64,000 nucleotides of DNA from Sphingobacteriales bacterium (GCA_021299635.1 JAJTFA010000001.1:595842-659841); one strand, 5' to 3'. Counted from the first letter of the stretch, positions 1 to 9,592 are shown. Numbers and translations: made by a program. The notes: generated by a model not told the origin, from the letters alone.

Positions 1-71
1 TAAGCACGCAACGCCAATGGTTTATTACTCTCATAAAAAAGCCCTTCCTTTGAAGGCATTTTATTCATTTT

Positions 72-1964
72 ATGGCAAGAGGCCGAAGAAATTATAACAG
101 TAACGGTAAGGTAGGCGAAGAAGCTCCTAAAGCTAAAATAAACAAAGAAACACTCAAGGAGGCGCTGGTATTGTTTTCGTATTTGCGCCCATACCGCACT
201 AAATTTGCGCTGAGTTTAATTTTTATTGCATTGTCTGCACTTTCTACCAGTTTGTTTCCTTTTTTACTGGGTAAGATGATTGATGCAGCTGCTCCGGGTG
301 CTTCAGCCAATTTGCAGGGAGGATTTAGTGCAGGTATTACAGGAGGCCTCAAAAATATTCAATGGGGTTTAAACACCACCCTCATTCTCATTTTTGTGCA
401 GCTTACCTTTCAAACCATTTTTTCATTTATGCGTGTGTATTTGCTCACCGAAGTGGGCGAGCGATCACTGGCAGATATGCGGAAAGATGTGTATGCCAAA
501 TTGCTTTCTATGCCCATGTCTTATTTTACTGAAAAAAGAGTAGGTGAGCTGAGCAGCCGTATATCATCTGATTTATCGCAAATACAGGATGCCATCTCTT
601 TTACGCTGGCAGAGTTTCTGCGTGGAATATTTACGCTGATTATTGGTTTGGTTTTTATTTTTTGGATTAGCACTAAGCTTGCATTAATTATGCTTGCCAT
701 AGTTCCGGTGGTTGCTGTGCTTGCTGTAGTTTTTGGCATGCGCATTCGCAAAATGTCGCGCAAGGCTCAGGATCAGCTGGCCGAAAGTGGTACCATTGTA
801 AACGAAACTTTTCAGGGCATAAGCATTGTAAAGGCGTTTACAAGCGAAGTGTTTGAAATAAAACGATATGTTAAAAGTATTTATGCGGTGGTTGATATTG
901 CCATTAGCAATGCTCGTTACAGAGGCGCCTTTATTTCATTTATGATATTTAGTGTATTTGGTGCTATTTCCTTTGTTATGTGGTATGGCGCCAACATGAT
1001 ACAAACAGGAGAGTTAACCATGGGTTCACTCACCATGTTTGTTATCTTCTCTGTATTTGTTGGTGGCACCTTTGCTGGTTTTGCTGAGATGTTTAGTCAG
1101 CTTCAAAAAACATTAGGCGCTACACAAAGCATCAGAGAAATTTTGCGCGGCAAAGGCGAAACAATTGATATCAGCGAGCACCCCGGTCATCAATCAATCA
1201 CCTTAAAAGGCAATGTTCGTTTGGAGGCAGTAGCTTTTGCCTATCCATCCAGACCTGATGTGCAGGTATTAAAAAATATTACTCTTGAGGCCAAAAGCGG
1301 TGAGCAGATTGCACTGGTAGGAACCAGCGGTGCCGGTAAAAGTACCATTGCATCGTTGCTGCTTAGGTTTTATGAACCCACAGCAGGCCATATTTATTTT
1401 GATGAACAGGAGGCAGGCAGCTATGCCCTTACTGCATTGCGCAGCCAATTGGCATTTGTGCCGCAGGATGTGATGCTTTTTGGTGGCACCATCAAAGAAA
1501 ATATTGCTTATGGCAAGCCCAACGCAAGTGATGAGGAAATAATGGAAGCGGCACGTAAAGCAAATGCACATGAGTTTATTGACCGTTTCCCGGAAAAATA
1601 CGAAACCATAGTTGGAGAGCGTGGTGTTAAACTCTCCGGAGGGCAGCGTCAGCGTGTTGCCATTGCCAGAGCTATTCTGCGTAATCCGGTTATCCTGATA
1701 CTGGATGAGGCAACCTCTTCATTAGACAGTGAAAGCGAACACCTGGTGCAAGAGGCGTTGGATAATTTAATGAAAAACCGCACCTCTTTTATTATTGCTC
1801 ACAGGCTTTCTACCATTCGCAATGCCGATAAAATTGTAGTTATCGATAAAGGTGTGGTAACCGAAGCAGGAACTCATGAAGAGCTTATGCAATCAAATGG
1901 ACTCTATCGCAAACTCAATGAAATGCAGTTTGAGTTTACCTCTAGAACAGGTAGCCCATATTAA
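72..1964 (+). CDS. ABC exporter half-transporter (fused permease and ATPase)
   Basis: This is an MsbA/BmrA-type half-transporter that would act as a dimer in the inner membrane and export lipids or drugs; the substrate cannot be read from the sequence. Residues about 40-345 form a six-helix ABC membrane domain. The C-terminal ATPase has Walker A GTSGAGKST near residue 417, signature LSGGQRQ near 519, Walker B ILILDEATS near 541 and the H-loop AHRLST near 576. The 630 aa length is normal for a half-transporter with a short charged N-terminal extension. The last 23 bases overlap the 3' end of the convergent patatin gene. The family is certain; the substrate is unknown. Confidence 0.93.
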   Translation: MARGRRNYNSNGKVGEEAPKAKINKETLKEALVLFSYLRPYRTKFALSLIFIALSALSTSLFPFLLGKMIDAAAPGASANLQGGFSAGITGGLKNIQWGLNTTLILIFVQLTFQTIFSFMRVYLLTEVGERSLADMRKDVYAKLLSMPMSYFTEKRVGELSSRISSDLSQIQDAISFTLAEFLRGIFTLIIGLVFIFWISTKLALIMLAIVPVVAVLAVVFGMRIRKMSRKAQDQLAESGTIVNETFQGISIVKAFTSEVFEIKRYVKSIYAVVDIAISNARYRGAFISFMIFSVFGAISFVMWYGANMIQTGELTMGSLTMFVIFSVFVGGTFAGFAEMFSQLQKTLGATQSIREILRGKGETIDISEHPGHQSITLKGNVRLEAVAFAYPSRPDVQVLKNITLEAKSGEQIALVGTSGAGKSTIASLLLRFYEPTAGHIYFDEQEAGSYALTALRSQLAFVPQDVMLFGGTIKENIAYGKPNASDEEIMEAARKANAHEFIDRFPEKYETIVGERGVKLSGGQRQRVAIARAILRNPVILILDEATSSLDSESEHLVQEALDNLMKNRTSFIIAHRLSTIRNADKIVVIDKGVVTEAGTHEELMQSNGLYRKLNEMQFEFTSRTGSPY

Positions 1965-4224
1965 CATAAAAATTGAAGGTGTGATTGGTTTCATCTCGCA
2001 TAAAGGTAAACTCCAGCGGCCCTAGAAACGAAAGGTATCCTGCAGTAAAGCCATAACCAAGCAAATAGTTATTGTTATCTGACCACTGCTTTTTATCTAT
2101 ATAGTTTTCTATATTTCCGCAGTAGTTTAAGATATTTCCTTTTGCTGTAAGAAAAATATTTTTTCTGATCTCATATTGAAACCCAAGCAAGGTGCCTAAA
2201 TAATTATTCGTAAGCACTTCATAATCCATAAAACCGGTAAAGGGTACCTGTAGCCTGAAATTGTTATACAAGCCACCGATTAAAAAAGTATTAAAATCAT
2301 TCACAACAGATTTTCCTTTGAGATTAAACATGCTCCCTGCGAAATGGTGGTTAAGCAGAGTGAGCTTATCGGTTAAGGAAAAATAATGTTCGGCATACCA
2401 TCTTGTCAAGAAATATTCCTTATCAATATTGCGGTTATAGTTGCCATTATCAAATGCAACTTGATTGATATTACCTGAGGCTGAATCTCTGAGATATCGG
2501 TTAATATCGTAGTATATATCAAATACAAAACCAGCTTCCACAAAGGTGCGACTGCCTTTTGAAGGAAAATAGTTTCGGTTTAAACTGTTTCTTTGCCAAA
2601 GCAGGTAGGCCATATTCTGCACATTGCTCCCGTCAAACGGAAATTCATTGCTGAGTATATCATAAGCCAAAGCAGATCTTTCATGTTTAACCCCTGCCGC
2701 AATAAATGCGCTAAGGCCAACTGTTCGCTGAATGCGGGCATCTACACATGTATAATTTCTTTTGTAGAGTGCTTTTCGAATAAATGTTTGGTAAAGAGGA
2801 AAATCATTCCTGTCGTAATGAAAGGCTATGTTTATACCAAAGTTTCTGGAAGGGCCTGTGTATTTAAAATATTCTGTTTTAAAGCGAAAGAAATCTGAAA
2901 TAGCTGTGCTGATAAGCAGGCGAGAGTTTTTAAATAGTAAATCTCTTGAAGTAAAGTTGAGGAACAGCGATGCCTTGGTAAAACTATTGTAGTTAATAGC
3001 AAACTTAAAGTAGTTCAGGTTATTTTCTTTTGCTTTAAGCTGCAACTTTGTTCCCCTGGAGTCAGGTATAAGTTCATAGCTGATTTTGGTAAAGTATCTT
3101 GTACCAAATGCATACGAAATGCGCTCAGGTATGATGTTGGGATTCACCCAGTGGTTTTCTTTCAAGCCCATTTTGCCTTTTAAGAGTGATGGCTCCAGTT
3201 TTTTTAAACCGATAACTTCAATTTTTGTAATAAAGACTGAATCAACTTCCTGAACTGCGATTGTTTTTGGCATGCCGTAGGTTTTATTCAGATTATTGGC
3301 CAATGCGCGCAAGGTGTCCAGTTGTTTCAGGGCAGCTTCGTATCCGCGTTTTATTAACGAATCGGTGCTGTTAAAACTGGAAGGGCCATACCCATTTAAA
3401 TCAGGTTCAATTAATATATCACAAAGCTTTTTCTGTTTTTCGGTATCGTCAAGGTCTCCTAAAAACATAATCTGGCTGAGCATATTGAAGATATTGTTCA
3501 ACTGGCTCTCCGTGGTATTTTGAGAGAGGTTTACCCCAATGAAAATATCGGCACCCATTTGCTTGAGGTAATTCACCGGAAAGTTTCTTACCAAACCTCC
3601 GTCAACCAACAAATCATCATTGACTTTAACGGGTGTAAATAAACTGGGAATAGACATGCTTGCACGAACGGCCTCTGCAATATTGCCACTTTCCAGAAGC
3701 ACCACCTTTCCGTTAAGCGCGCTGGTGGCAACACATTTATAAGGTCGGGGCAGTTGATTAAATTGTTTGATATGATAAATAGGGGTGGCAAGTCTGGAGA
3801 GTTCATTCTCCATTTCCTGACCTTCTATTACACCTCCCGGTATGTGAAGTGATTTATTGTAGTATGGAAATTCTGCAATGTATTTTTCAAACTCAGCTTT
3901 TTCTTCAATAGCAATTCTTGGTAAATCAATTTTGTTGGAGAGCAGATCGTCCCACTTTTCCCACCTTGCAATTTTTTCAATACTATCTGCACTGTAGCCT
4001 GCGGCATATAACATACCAACAACTGCACCCATGCTCGTCCCAACAATATAATCAACCTGTAGGCCTGCCTGTTCAATAACCTTTAGCACCCCGATATGCG
4101 CCAAGCCTTTAGCTCCACCGCCACTCAATGCCAAGCCTATTTTAGGCCTTTCTTGTGCATGGGTTAGTTGCATGCTTAACAACAAATAGAACGTGGAGAT
4201 GATATGAATGCCTTTTCTTATCAT
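1942..4224 (-). CDS. Patatin-like phospholipase with BamA-like C-terminal barrel
   Basis: Predicted surface or outer-membrane lipid acyl hydrolase. A signal peptide ends at about residue 23 (THAQ). The patatin domain spans residues about 28-310, with oxyanion motif GGGAKG (35-40), nucleophile Ser64 in GTSMG and catalytic Asp208 in DGG, so the Ser-Asp dyad is intact. The rest (about 330-760) looks like one POTRA-like module followed by an Omp85/surface-antigen beta-barrel ending in an aromatic residue, as in PlpD-type proteins. The start ATG overlaps the stop of the upstream LOG gene by 4 bases, so the two are probably translationally coupled. The 3' end overlaps the ABC exporter gene. Confidence 0.92.
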   Translation of the reverse strand: MIRKGIHIISTFYLLLSMQLTHAQERPKIGLALSGGGAKGLAHIGVLKVIEQAGLQVDYIVGTSMGAVVGMLYAAGYSADSIEKIARWEKWDDLLSNKIDLPRIAIEEKAEFEKYIAEFPYYNKSLHIPGGVIEGQEMENELSRLATPIYHIKQFNQLPRPYKCVATSALNGKVVLLESGNIAEAVRASMSIPSLFTPVKVNDDLLVDGGLVRNFPVNYLKQMGADIFIGVNLSQNTTESQLNNIFNMLSQIMFLGDLDDTEKQKKLCDILIEPDLNGYGPSSFNSTDSLIKRGYEAALKQLDTLRALANNLNKTYGMPKTIAVQEVDSVFITKIEVIGLKKLEPSLLKGKMGLKENHWVNPNIIPERISYAFGTRYFTKISYELIPDSRGTKLQLKAKENNLNYFKFAINYNSFTKASLFLNFTSRDLLFKNSRLLISTAISDFFRFKTEYFKYTGPSRNFGINIAFHYDRNDFPLYQTFIRKALYKRNYTCVDARIQRTVGLSAFIAAGVKHERSALAYDILSNEFPFDGSNVQNMAYLLWQRNSLNRNYFPSKGSRTFVEAGFVFDIYYDINRYLRDSASGNINQVAFDNGNYNRNIDKEYFLTRWYAEHYFSLTDKLTLLNHHFAGSMFNLKGKSVVNDFNTFLIGGLYNNFRLQVPFTGFMDYEVLTNNYLGTLLGFQYEIRKNIFLTAKGNILNYCGNIENYIDKKQWSDNNNYLLGYGFTAGYLSFLGPLEFTFMRDETNHTFNFYVNMGYLF

Positions 4225-5006
4225 GCTGTTTTGCGTGGCACCAGCATTTCACCCATCCATTTTAAAGGCTTGATGCGTTTGCCTTTCTTCAGTCCGAATT
4301 CTTCGATAGAGTATCTTCTTAAGTGAGCAATGGTTTCATCTACAGAATCGGTAATTAGCAGTAATTCCAAATCTTTTGCAGAAATGGTTCCTTGCTGCAC
4401 AAAATCATCCATTAGTTCAATCAGGTTTTTCCAGTAGTCTTTACCAAATAGAATAACCGGGAAGTTTTTTATTTTTCCTGTTTGTATGAGTGTAATGGCT
4501 TCAAACATTTCGTCCATGGTGCCCATGCCTCCTGGCATTACCACAAAGGCGTATGAATATTTAAGCAACAGTACTTTTCTAACAAAGAAGTAGCGGAAAG
4601 TAACCCACTTATGTAAATATGGATTTTCTTTTTGCTCATGCGGTAGCAGTATATTACAGCCAATGCTGCGACCATTGTTTTCAAATGCACCCCTGTTGGC
4701 AGCTTCCATAATGCCTGGTCCACCGCCAGTCATGATCGTAAATCCCAGATCGCTGATACGAGCTGCAAGTTCAACTGTTTTTTTATAATAGTGGTGGTTT
4801 TCATCAAACCGTGCACTGCCAAATACCGTTACACATGGCCCCACAAAATGCAGTTGCCTGAAACCGGAAATAAATTCACGCATTACTTTAATGATAAATA
4901 AAAACTCTCTGGTGCGTGAGCGGGGTCCTTCTAAAAATCGTTTTTCTGAGTTTAGAACCTTATCTCTTAATTCTTTTATTCTTTGTTTTTCTGAAGATGT
5001 AGCCAT
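4221..5006 (-). CDS. LOG family protein (TIGR00730-type Rossmann fold)
   Basis: Member of the LOG/lysine-decarboxylase-like family, whose characterised members are cytokinin riboside 5'-monophosphate phosphoribohydrolases or nucleotide 5'-monophosphate nucleosidases. Visible hallmarks are GGGPGIMEAANRGA (about 100-115) and PGGMGTMDEMFEA (about 158-170), which form the phosphate/ribose pocket. At 261 aa it belongs to the longer group, with an N-terminal helical extension. It lies just upstream of, and overlaps by 4 bases, the patatin gene on the same strand. A hairpin terminator separates it from hppD upstream. Its physiological role here cannot be read from context. Confidence 0.88.
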   Translation of the reverse strand: MATSSEKQRIKELRDKVLNSEKRFLEGPRSRTREFLFIIKVMREFISGFRQLHFVGPCVTVFGSARFDENHHYYKKTVELAARISDLGFTIMTGGGPGIMEAANRGAFENNGRSIGCNILLPHEQKENPYLHKWVTFRYFFVRKVLLLKYSYAFVVMPGGMGTMDEMFEAITLIQTGKIKNFPVILFGKDYWKNLIELMDDFVQQGTISAKDLELLLITDSVDETIAHLRRYSIEEFGLKKGKRIKPLKWMGEMLVPRKTA

Positions 5007-5020
5007 AGTTTCAATATGAT

Positions 5021-5053
5021 AAAAAAAGACGTCACTTGCAGGTGACGTCTTTG
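5021..5053 (-). terminator. Rho-independent terminator after hppD
   Basis: On the minus strand there is an 11-bp perfect stem (AAAGACGTCAC / GTGACGTCTTT) with a 6-base loop, followed by a run of T. It lies between the hppD stop and the start of the LOG gene, so it should end the hmgA-hppD transcript. Confidence 0.85.
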
Positions 5054-5080
5054 CAATGTATACAATTATCCTTATTTTTT

Positions 5081-6205
5081 TTACAGGTTGCCTCTAAGTT
5101 CCTGCTCTCTTTCAATGGCTTCAAACAAGGCTTTAAAATTACCCTTGCCAAAGCTTTTGGCACCTTTACGCTGAATGATTTCATAAAACATGGTTGGCCT
5201 GTCTTCAACCGGTTTGGTAAACAATTGCAGCAGGTACCCTTCATCATCACGGTCAACCAGTATGCCCAGTTCTTTCAGTGGTTCTATATCTTCTTCAATG
5301 GGTCCAACCCTGTCAAGCAAATCATCGTAATAGGTAGAAGGTACTTTTAAAAACTCCACACCTCTGGCCATTAGCTCTTTTACGGTACTTACAATATCTG
5401 CCGTGGCAATGGCTATGTGCTGTGTGCCTTCTCCTTCATAAAATTCAAGATATTCTTCAACCTGTGATTTTTTCTTTCCTTCTGCAGGCTCATTAATCGG
5501 AAATTTTACAAATCCGTTTCCGTTGCTCATTACCTTACTCATCAGGGCAGAATATTCCGTTGAAATATCTTTATCATCAAACGACAAAATATTTCTAAAG
5601 CCCATCACTTCTTCGTAGAATTTTACCCTTGGATTCATTTGATTCCAATCTACATTACCCACGCAGTGATCTACGTGCAATAATCCGGCTGGTGGCGGGT
5701 TGTATGTGCTTTCCCATTTAACAAATCCGGGCATAAATACACCTTTGTAGTTTTTACGTTCAACAAATACATGCACCACATCTCCATAGGTATGTATACC
5801 ACTTAAGCGCACTTCTCCGTTTGCATCTGTTATGGTTGTTGGTTGCATAAAGGGTTTGCCTCCACGTTTGGTTGTTTGTTCAAATGCATCATATGCATCA
5901 TCTACCCATAATGCCAGAACCTTTACACCATCACCATGCTTTTTGTGATGCTCGGCAATAGGAGAGTTGGAGTGCAGTGGGGATGTTAACATCAGTCTCA
6001 CCTTATTCTGCGCCAGCACATAGGATACGCGGTCTTTTACGCCTGTTTCAGGACCTGCATAGGCCAGGCTTTGAAAACCAAAGGCAGTTTTATAGAAATG
6101 TGCAGCTTGCTTGGCATTTCCTACGTATAGTTCAATATAGTCTGTTCCGTTAAGCGGAAGAAAATCGGTGGTTGTGGTTTCAGATTTAATTTCCAAGGTT
6201 TCCAT
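5081..6205 (-). CDS. hppD: 4-hydroxyphenylpyruvate dioxygenase
   Basis: Converts 4-hydroxyphenylpyruvate to homogentisate (tyrosine catabolism), a cytoplasmic Fe(II) enzyme of the vicinal-oxygen-chelate fold. Two VOC modules are visible, at residues about 20-150 and 175-345. The expected iron ligands of the C-terminal module are present: His180 (HVDHCVGN), His263 (TQHIA) and Glu342 (FYEIIQRKG). The length of 374 aa is typical. It lies 49 bases downstream of hmgA on the same strand, so the gene for the next pathway step is in the same operon. A strong hairpin terminator follows. Confidence 0.96.
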   Translation of the reverse strand: METLEIKSETTTTDFLPLNGTDYIELYVGNAKQAAHFYKTAFGFQSLAYAGPETGVKDRVSYVLAQNKVRLMLTSPLHSNSPIAEHHKKHGDGVKVLALWVDDAYDAFEQTTKRGGKPFMQPTTITDANGEVRLSGIHTYGDVVHVFVERKNYKGVFMPGFVKWESTYNPPPAGLLHVDHCVGNVDWNQMNPRVKFYEEVMGFRNILSFDDKDISTEYSALMSKVMSNGNGFVKFPINEPAEGKKKSQVEEYLEFYEGEGTQHIAIATADIVSTVKELMARGVEFLKVPSTYYDDLLDRVGPIEEDIEPLKELGILVDRDDEGYLLQLFTKPVEDRPTMFYEIIQRKGAKSFGKGNFKALFEAIEREQELRGNL

Positions 6206-6254
6206 CTATCAGTTTATTCGTTTATATCTTCTAATATTTAATTTCTAATTTCCC

Positions 6255-7409
6255 TCAAATCCACGTCTTATAATACCCGGGGTCTTCAACCTTCATTGCA
6301 TCCTCAGTAATTTGCAAAGGATAAAACGGGTCTATCATCACAGCCAATTCTTTGGTTTCTTTTTGTCCGATTGATTTTTCTACCGTACCCGGATGTGGCC
6401 CGTGTGGAATGCCTTTTGGGTGCAGACTTATCATACCGCGCTCCACGTGTTTGCGGCTCATAAATTCGCCATCTACATAATACAATATTTCATCACTGTC
6501 TACATTGCTATGGGCATATGGTGCAGGTATGGATTGCGGATGGTAATCATACATACGCGGCACAAATGAGCAAATAACAAAATTATGTCCTTCAAAAGTT
6601 TGATGTATGGGAGGAGGCATATGCACACGACCTGTGATTGGCTCATAATTATGTATGCTAAAACCATAAGGATACTGGTAGCCATCCCAGCCAATGGCAT
6701 CAAAAGGATGGTTGGCGTAGGTATAAGGAAAAATCATATCCTGTTTTTTTATCAGCACCTTAAAATCGCCTTCCAGGTCAAATGTTTCCAGGCTGTGCGG
6801 CAGTTTTATATCACGCTCGCAGTAAGGTGAATGTTCTAAGAACTGACCATAGGTATTGAGGTACCTTTTTGGCGGACGTATGGGTGAGAAGGATTCTGTA
6901 ATCATGAGGCGGTTGTTTTCTCCGGCAAAATCAAGCTGATAAATGGTTCCGCGGGGAATAACAATATAATCTCCGTATTCAAAATCAATCTTCCCATAAA
7001 TACTTTTAAATGTGCCGCTACCTTCATGCACAAATATTACCTCATCGGCATCTGCATTTTTGTAAAAGTAATCGGTCATTGATTTTTTTGGAGCAGCAGC
7101 TGCTATATAGAGATCATTGTTAAATAACAATACTTTTCTTGATTTCAGGAAATCATCTGCAGGCGCAGTATTAAAGGTTAGAAAGCTCCTGCATTGCAGA
7201 TTCTTTTGAATGGCAGCCTTGGGCGAAACATCCCATGGCTCGCCAATTTCCTTAACACGTGTTGGCGGATGTGTATGATACACCAGCGAGTAAATACTGG
7301 AAAATCCTTCGGTAGATACCAACTCTTCCTGATACAATGTGTCATCAGGTTTACGAAATTGGGTGTGTCGTTTTGATGGTATACTTCCGAGTTTGTGATA
7401 TTGCGGCAT
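6255..7409 (-). CDS. hmgA: Homogentisate 1,2-dioxygenase (bacteroidetal type)
   Basis: Opens the ring of homogentisate to maleylacetoacetate. The protein is a double-cupin of 384 aa, shorter than the roughly 430-445 aa proteobacterial and human enzymes but of the size seen in Bacteroidota. The N-terminal cupin contains FVHEGSGTFKS and DYIVIPRGTIYQ. The C-terminal cupin contains YAHSNVDSDEILYY and PKGIPHGPHPG, which should supply the iron-binding His/acidic/His set. It is the first gene of a two-gene minus-strand operon with hppD. No fumarylacetoacetase or maleylacetoacetate isomerase gene is present in this window. Confidence 0.92.
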   Translation of the reverse strand: MPQYHKLGSIPSKRHTQFRKPDDTLYQEELVSTEGFSSIYSLVYHTHPPTRVKEIGEPWDVSPKAAIQKNLQCRSFLTFNTAPADDFLKSRKVLLFNNDLYIAAAAPKKSMTDYFYKNADADEVIFVHEGSGTFKSIYGKIDFEYGDYIVIPRGTIYQLDFAGENNRLMITESFSPIRPPKRYLNTYGQFLEHSPYCERDIKLPHSLETFDLEGDFKVLIKKQDMIFPYTYANHPFDAIGWDGYQYPYGFSIHNYEPITGRVHMPPPIHQTFEGHNFVICSFVPRMYDYHPQSIPAPYAHSNVDSDEILYYVDGEFMSRKHVERGMISLHPKGIPHGPHPGTVEKSIGQKETKELAVMIDPFYPLQITEDAMKVEDPGYYKTWI

Positions 7410-7531
7410 AGCTACTAATTACTTTATATGTCAGGTGGTTATTGGTTTATTTGTAAAAACAGGCAACCTCTAACTATCGTTGGTTTGACTTTATACCATT
7501 GTTGTATACGCATAAAATCAAAGAGATAACC

Positions 7532-7539
7532 TAATTTTG
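7532..7539 (+). promoter_or_regulatory. Bacteroidota -7 box of the TPR lipoprotein gene
   Basis: TAATTTTG fits TAnnTTTG and sits 18 bases before the ATG at 7558. The TTG codon at 7537, which would give a longer frame, lies inside this box, which argues for the ATG. No good -33 element at the usual spacing was found. Confidence 0.5.
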
Positions 7540-7557
7540 CAAACCTACCTAACACAA

Positions 7558-8586
7558 ATGTATTTGAATATTAACCGTATAGGCAAACTGATTTTTGTCA
7601 GTTATGTATTGTGGATGATTGTTTCATGCAATTCGCAAAACAACACTGTAAGCAACAATGCTAAAGATTCTGTTGTAGTATTGCCGGCTAGTGCCGAAGA
7701 AATAAGCCGACAAATAGAGAAAGAGCCCGACAACGCAGAGTTATACTATCGCAGAGCCCAAATTTATTTTAACGAAAAATACCTCGACCGTGCGCTGGAT
7801 GATATAAGCCAAGCTTCTGCAATGGCTAAGGATAATCCGTTGTATTATTTTACCAAGGGTAGGATTCTTTATGCGATGAATCGCACGGCAGAGGCTGCGA
7901 AAATGTATGAATCGGCCATTACCCTTAAACCCGATTATGATGAAGCGCAGATGAAACTGGCCGAATTATACTGTATTGTTAAGGAGCACAGAAAATCGAT
8001 TGACTTACTTAACCTGGTTATTGCACGCAGCAAACGCACCGATGCTTATTTTTTCAGGGGCATGAATCAAAAGGAAGCAGGAGATACCGCAAAAGCTATC
8101 GCATCCTTTCAACTGGCTTATGAGCTGGATGCTTCCAATTATGATGCGGCAATGCAATTGGGCCTGCTATATGCAGCAAAAAAGAATAAAATTGCGCTAG
8201 ACTACTTTGCCGCTGCTATTAAACTAAACCCCAAAAGCAGCGAGGCGTATTTTGGCAGGGCATATTATTATCAGTTATCGGGTAATTTTCAGAAAGCATT
8301 ATCAGATTATAAAAAAGTTATTGATATAGATCCATCCAACGCCAAGGCATACTACAATGTTGGTTATATTAATTATGAAGCCGGCCGCTATAAAGTGGCA
8401 CTGCGTAGCTGGGATATTTGCATTCAGATGAACAATGAGTATCTGGAGGCCTATTATATGCGTGGCCTGTTGCACGAATACCAAAAAGAGTTTGAAGATG
8501 CACGCATGAATTACTCATACGCGTTGCAATTGCAGCCTGATTATGAATTGGCCAAAGCAGGGTTAAGCAGGGTAAAAGGAAAATAA
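7558..8586 (+). CDS. Tetratricopeptide repeat lipoprotein
   Basis: Exported scaffold-type protein. The N-terminus has a hydrophobic segment ending in a lipobox-like MIVSC, so lipidation at Cys24 is likely. The rest is a chain of about eight TPR units from residue 45 to the end, with repeated signatures such as AELYYRRAQIYF, SEAYFGRAYYYQLSGN, AKAYYNVGYINYEAGRY and LEAYYMRGLLHEYQKE. Such proteins mediate protein-protein contacts; no partner can be inferred. The ATG at 7558 is preferred over an in-frame TTG at 7537, which lies in the promoter box. Its 3' end abuts the convergent gene at 8587. Confidence 0.85.
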   Translation: MYLNINRIGKLIFVSYVLWMIVSCNSQNNTVSNNAKDSVVVLPASAEEISRQIEKEPDNAELYYRRAQIYFNEKYLDRALDDISQASAMAKDNPLYYFTKGRILYAMNRTAEAAKMYESAITLKPDYDEAQMKLAELYCIVKEHRKSIDLLNLVIARSKRTDAYFFRGMNQKEAGDTAKAIASFQLAYELDASNYDAAMQLGLLYAAKKNKIALDYFAAAIKLNPKSSEAYFGRAYYYQLSGNFQKALSDYKKVIDIDPSNAKAYYNVGYINYEAGRYKVALRSWDICIQMNNEYLEAYYMRGLLHEYQKEFEDARMNYSYALQLQPDYELAKAGLSRVKGK

Positions 8587-8971
8587 TTAAACGGCTATGC
8601 TGATTTCAGCACTTGGTTCGTGAGCTATGGTTGGTAGCTCACGCATCAGTTGTTCCTCCATTATATCGGCCCAGGTTCGCATATACCTTATTACATCACT
8701 TCTATCGTTATTTTTAAGATGGGTTACACCCAAACGGCTCAAAATTTCAGGGTTGCTTAAATACTCCAGTTGCATCAAATCCTGCATACCCAAGCCTTTT
8801 TCCAGCAAACCAAAAATGAGTTGATCCATTTGCAAACCGGAAGTGGGGCAATAGTGCCAAGTGGCCACAGTTGCAATTGCCCATGTGTCCCCACTCATAT
8901 GGTTTTCCATCCTGCAGGTTCTTTGCTGCTTTTCTGATGGCTTCAATTAGTAATAAACTGGGAGTTGCCAT
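8587..8971 (-). pseudogene. Small conserved Bacteroidota protein, interrupted (frameshift and probable internal loss)
   Basis: Two frames join into one recognisable small protein. Residues 1-39 (8971 to 8855) read MATPSLLLIEAIRKAA... and end in EWGHMGNCNCGHLA. The family then seems to resume one frame over at 8853 with YCPTSGLQMDQLIF and continues through LEYLSNPEIL and DVIRYMRTWADIMEEQL to the stop at 8587. From memory of similar Bacteroidota proteins (inference), about 25-30 residues normally lie between the CNCGHL motif and the second part, so this looks like a short out-of-frame deletion rather than a one-base slip. The function of the family is not known to me. It is divergent from thrS. 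Confidence 0.6.
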
Positions 8972-9160
8972 TTTAATTGGTTTTTTATCAAAACAACAAA
9001 TAATGCTTCAATGTTTGCAACAATTTTTTTCAACGCATTCTTTGCAAACCATGCTGCTTTGGTTGAGGCTTCTTTAGCTGATTGAAACCATTGCGGCTTG
9101 CACACTTTTTTAAATATCCGTTTTTTAAATGCAATTAAGCCCTTATTTTGCAAGCCCTTT

Positions 9161-9592
9161 ATGAATACCATTAATATAACATTACCTGACGGTTCCGTTC
9201 GTTCGTATGAGCGGGGTACTACCGCAATGGATGTTGCAAAATCTATTAGCGAAGGCCTGGCCAGAAATGTGCTTACAGGCAAATTAAATAACCAAACCAT
9301 TGAACTAAGCGATCCTATCAACACGGATGGCTCACTGCGTTTTTTTACCTGGGATGACAAAGAAGGCAAAAATGCTTTCTGGCATTCATCTGCCCACGTG
9401 TTGGCGCAGGCGCTAGAGTTCTTCTATCCTAAGATTAACTTAACTATTGGCCCTGCCATTGAAAATGGTTTTTATTATGATGTGGAACTGAATGGTGAAG
9501 TTATATCTGAAAAAGATTTTAAAAAGATAGAAGATAAAATGCTGGAGTTTGCCAGAGAAATTGGCGGGGTAACGAAAAGAATCCTCAGTTAA
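9161..9592 (+). pseudogene. thrS: Threonine--tRNA ligase, N-terminal fragment
   Basis: Residues 1-60 are the TGS domain and residues 61-133 are the first part of the editing (N2) domain, including HSSAH (His75, His79), which forms half of the zinc/editing site. The match to ThrRS stops at KMLEFARE (residue 133, base 9559). The frame then runs through 10 unrelated residues to a stop at 9590-9592. The start is the ATG at 9161 (MNTINITLPDGS); upstream in-frame codons are not conserved. The remainder of the enzyme is in another frame from 9562. thrS is normally single-copy and essential, so this is either an assembly/sequence fault or an inactivated copy. Confidence 0.85.

Noticed and set aside
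30-64. Hairpin GCCCTTC/GAAGGC before the ABC gene as a terminator of an upstream gene
   Set aside because: The stem is short with a bulge, the T-run is poor, and the upstream gene is outside the window.
7538-7551. A 14-base match (TGCAAACCTACCTA) to the reverse complement of 19657-19670 at the edge of the foldback element
   Set aside because: Matches of this length are expected by chance between two positions of a 64-kb window, and 7538 lies at a plausible promoter/start region, with no foldback around it.
8947-9369. Open minus-strand frame of 140 codons opposite thrS
   Set aside because: It is antisense to the conserved ThrRS N-terminus and shows no protein-like features.
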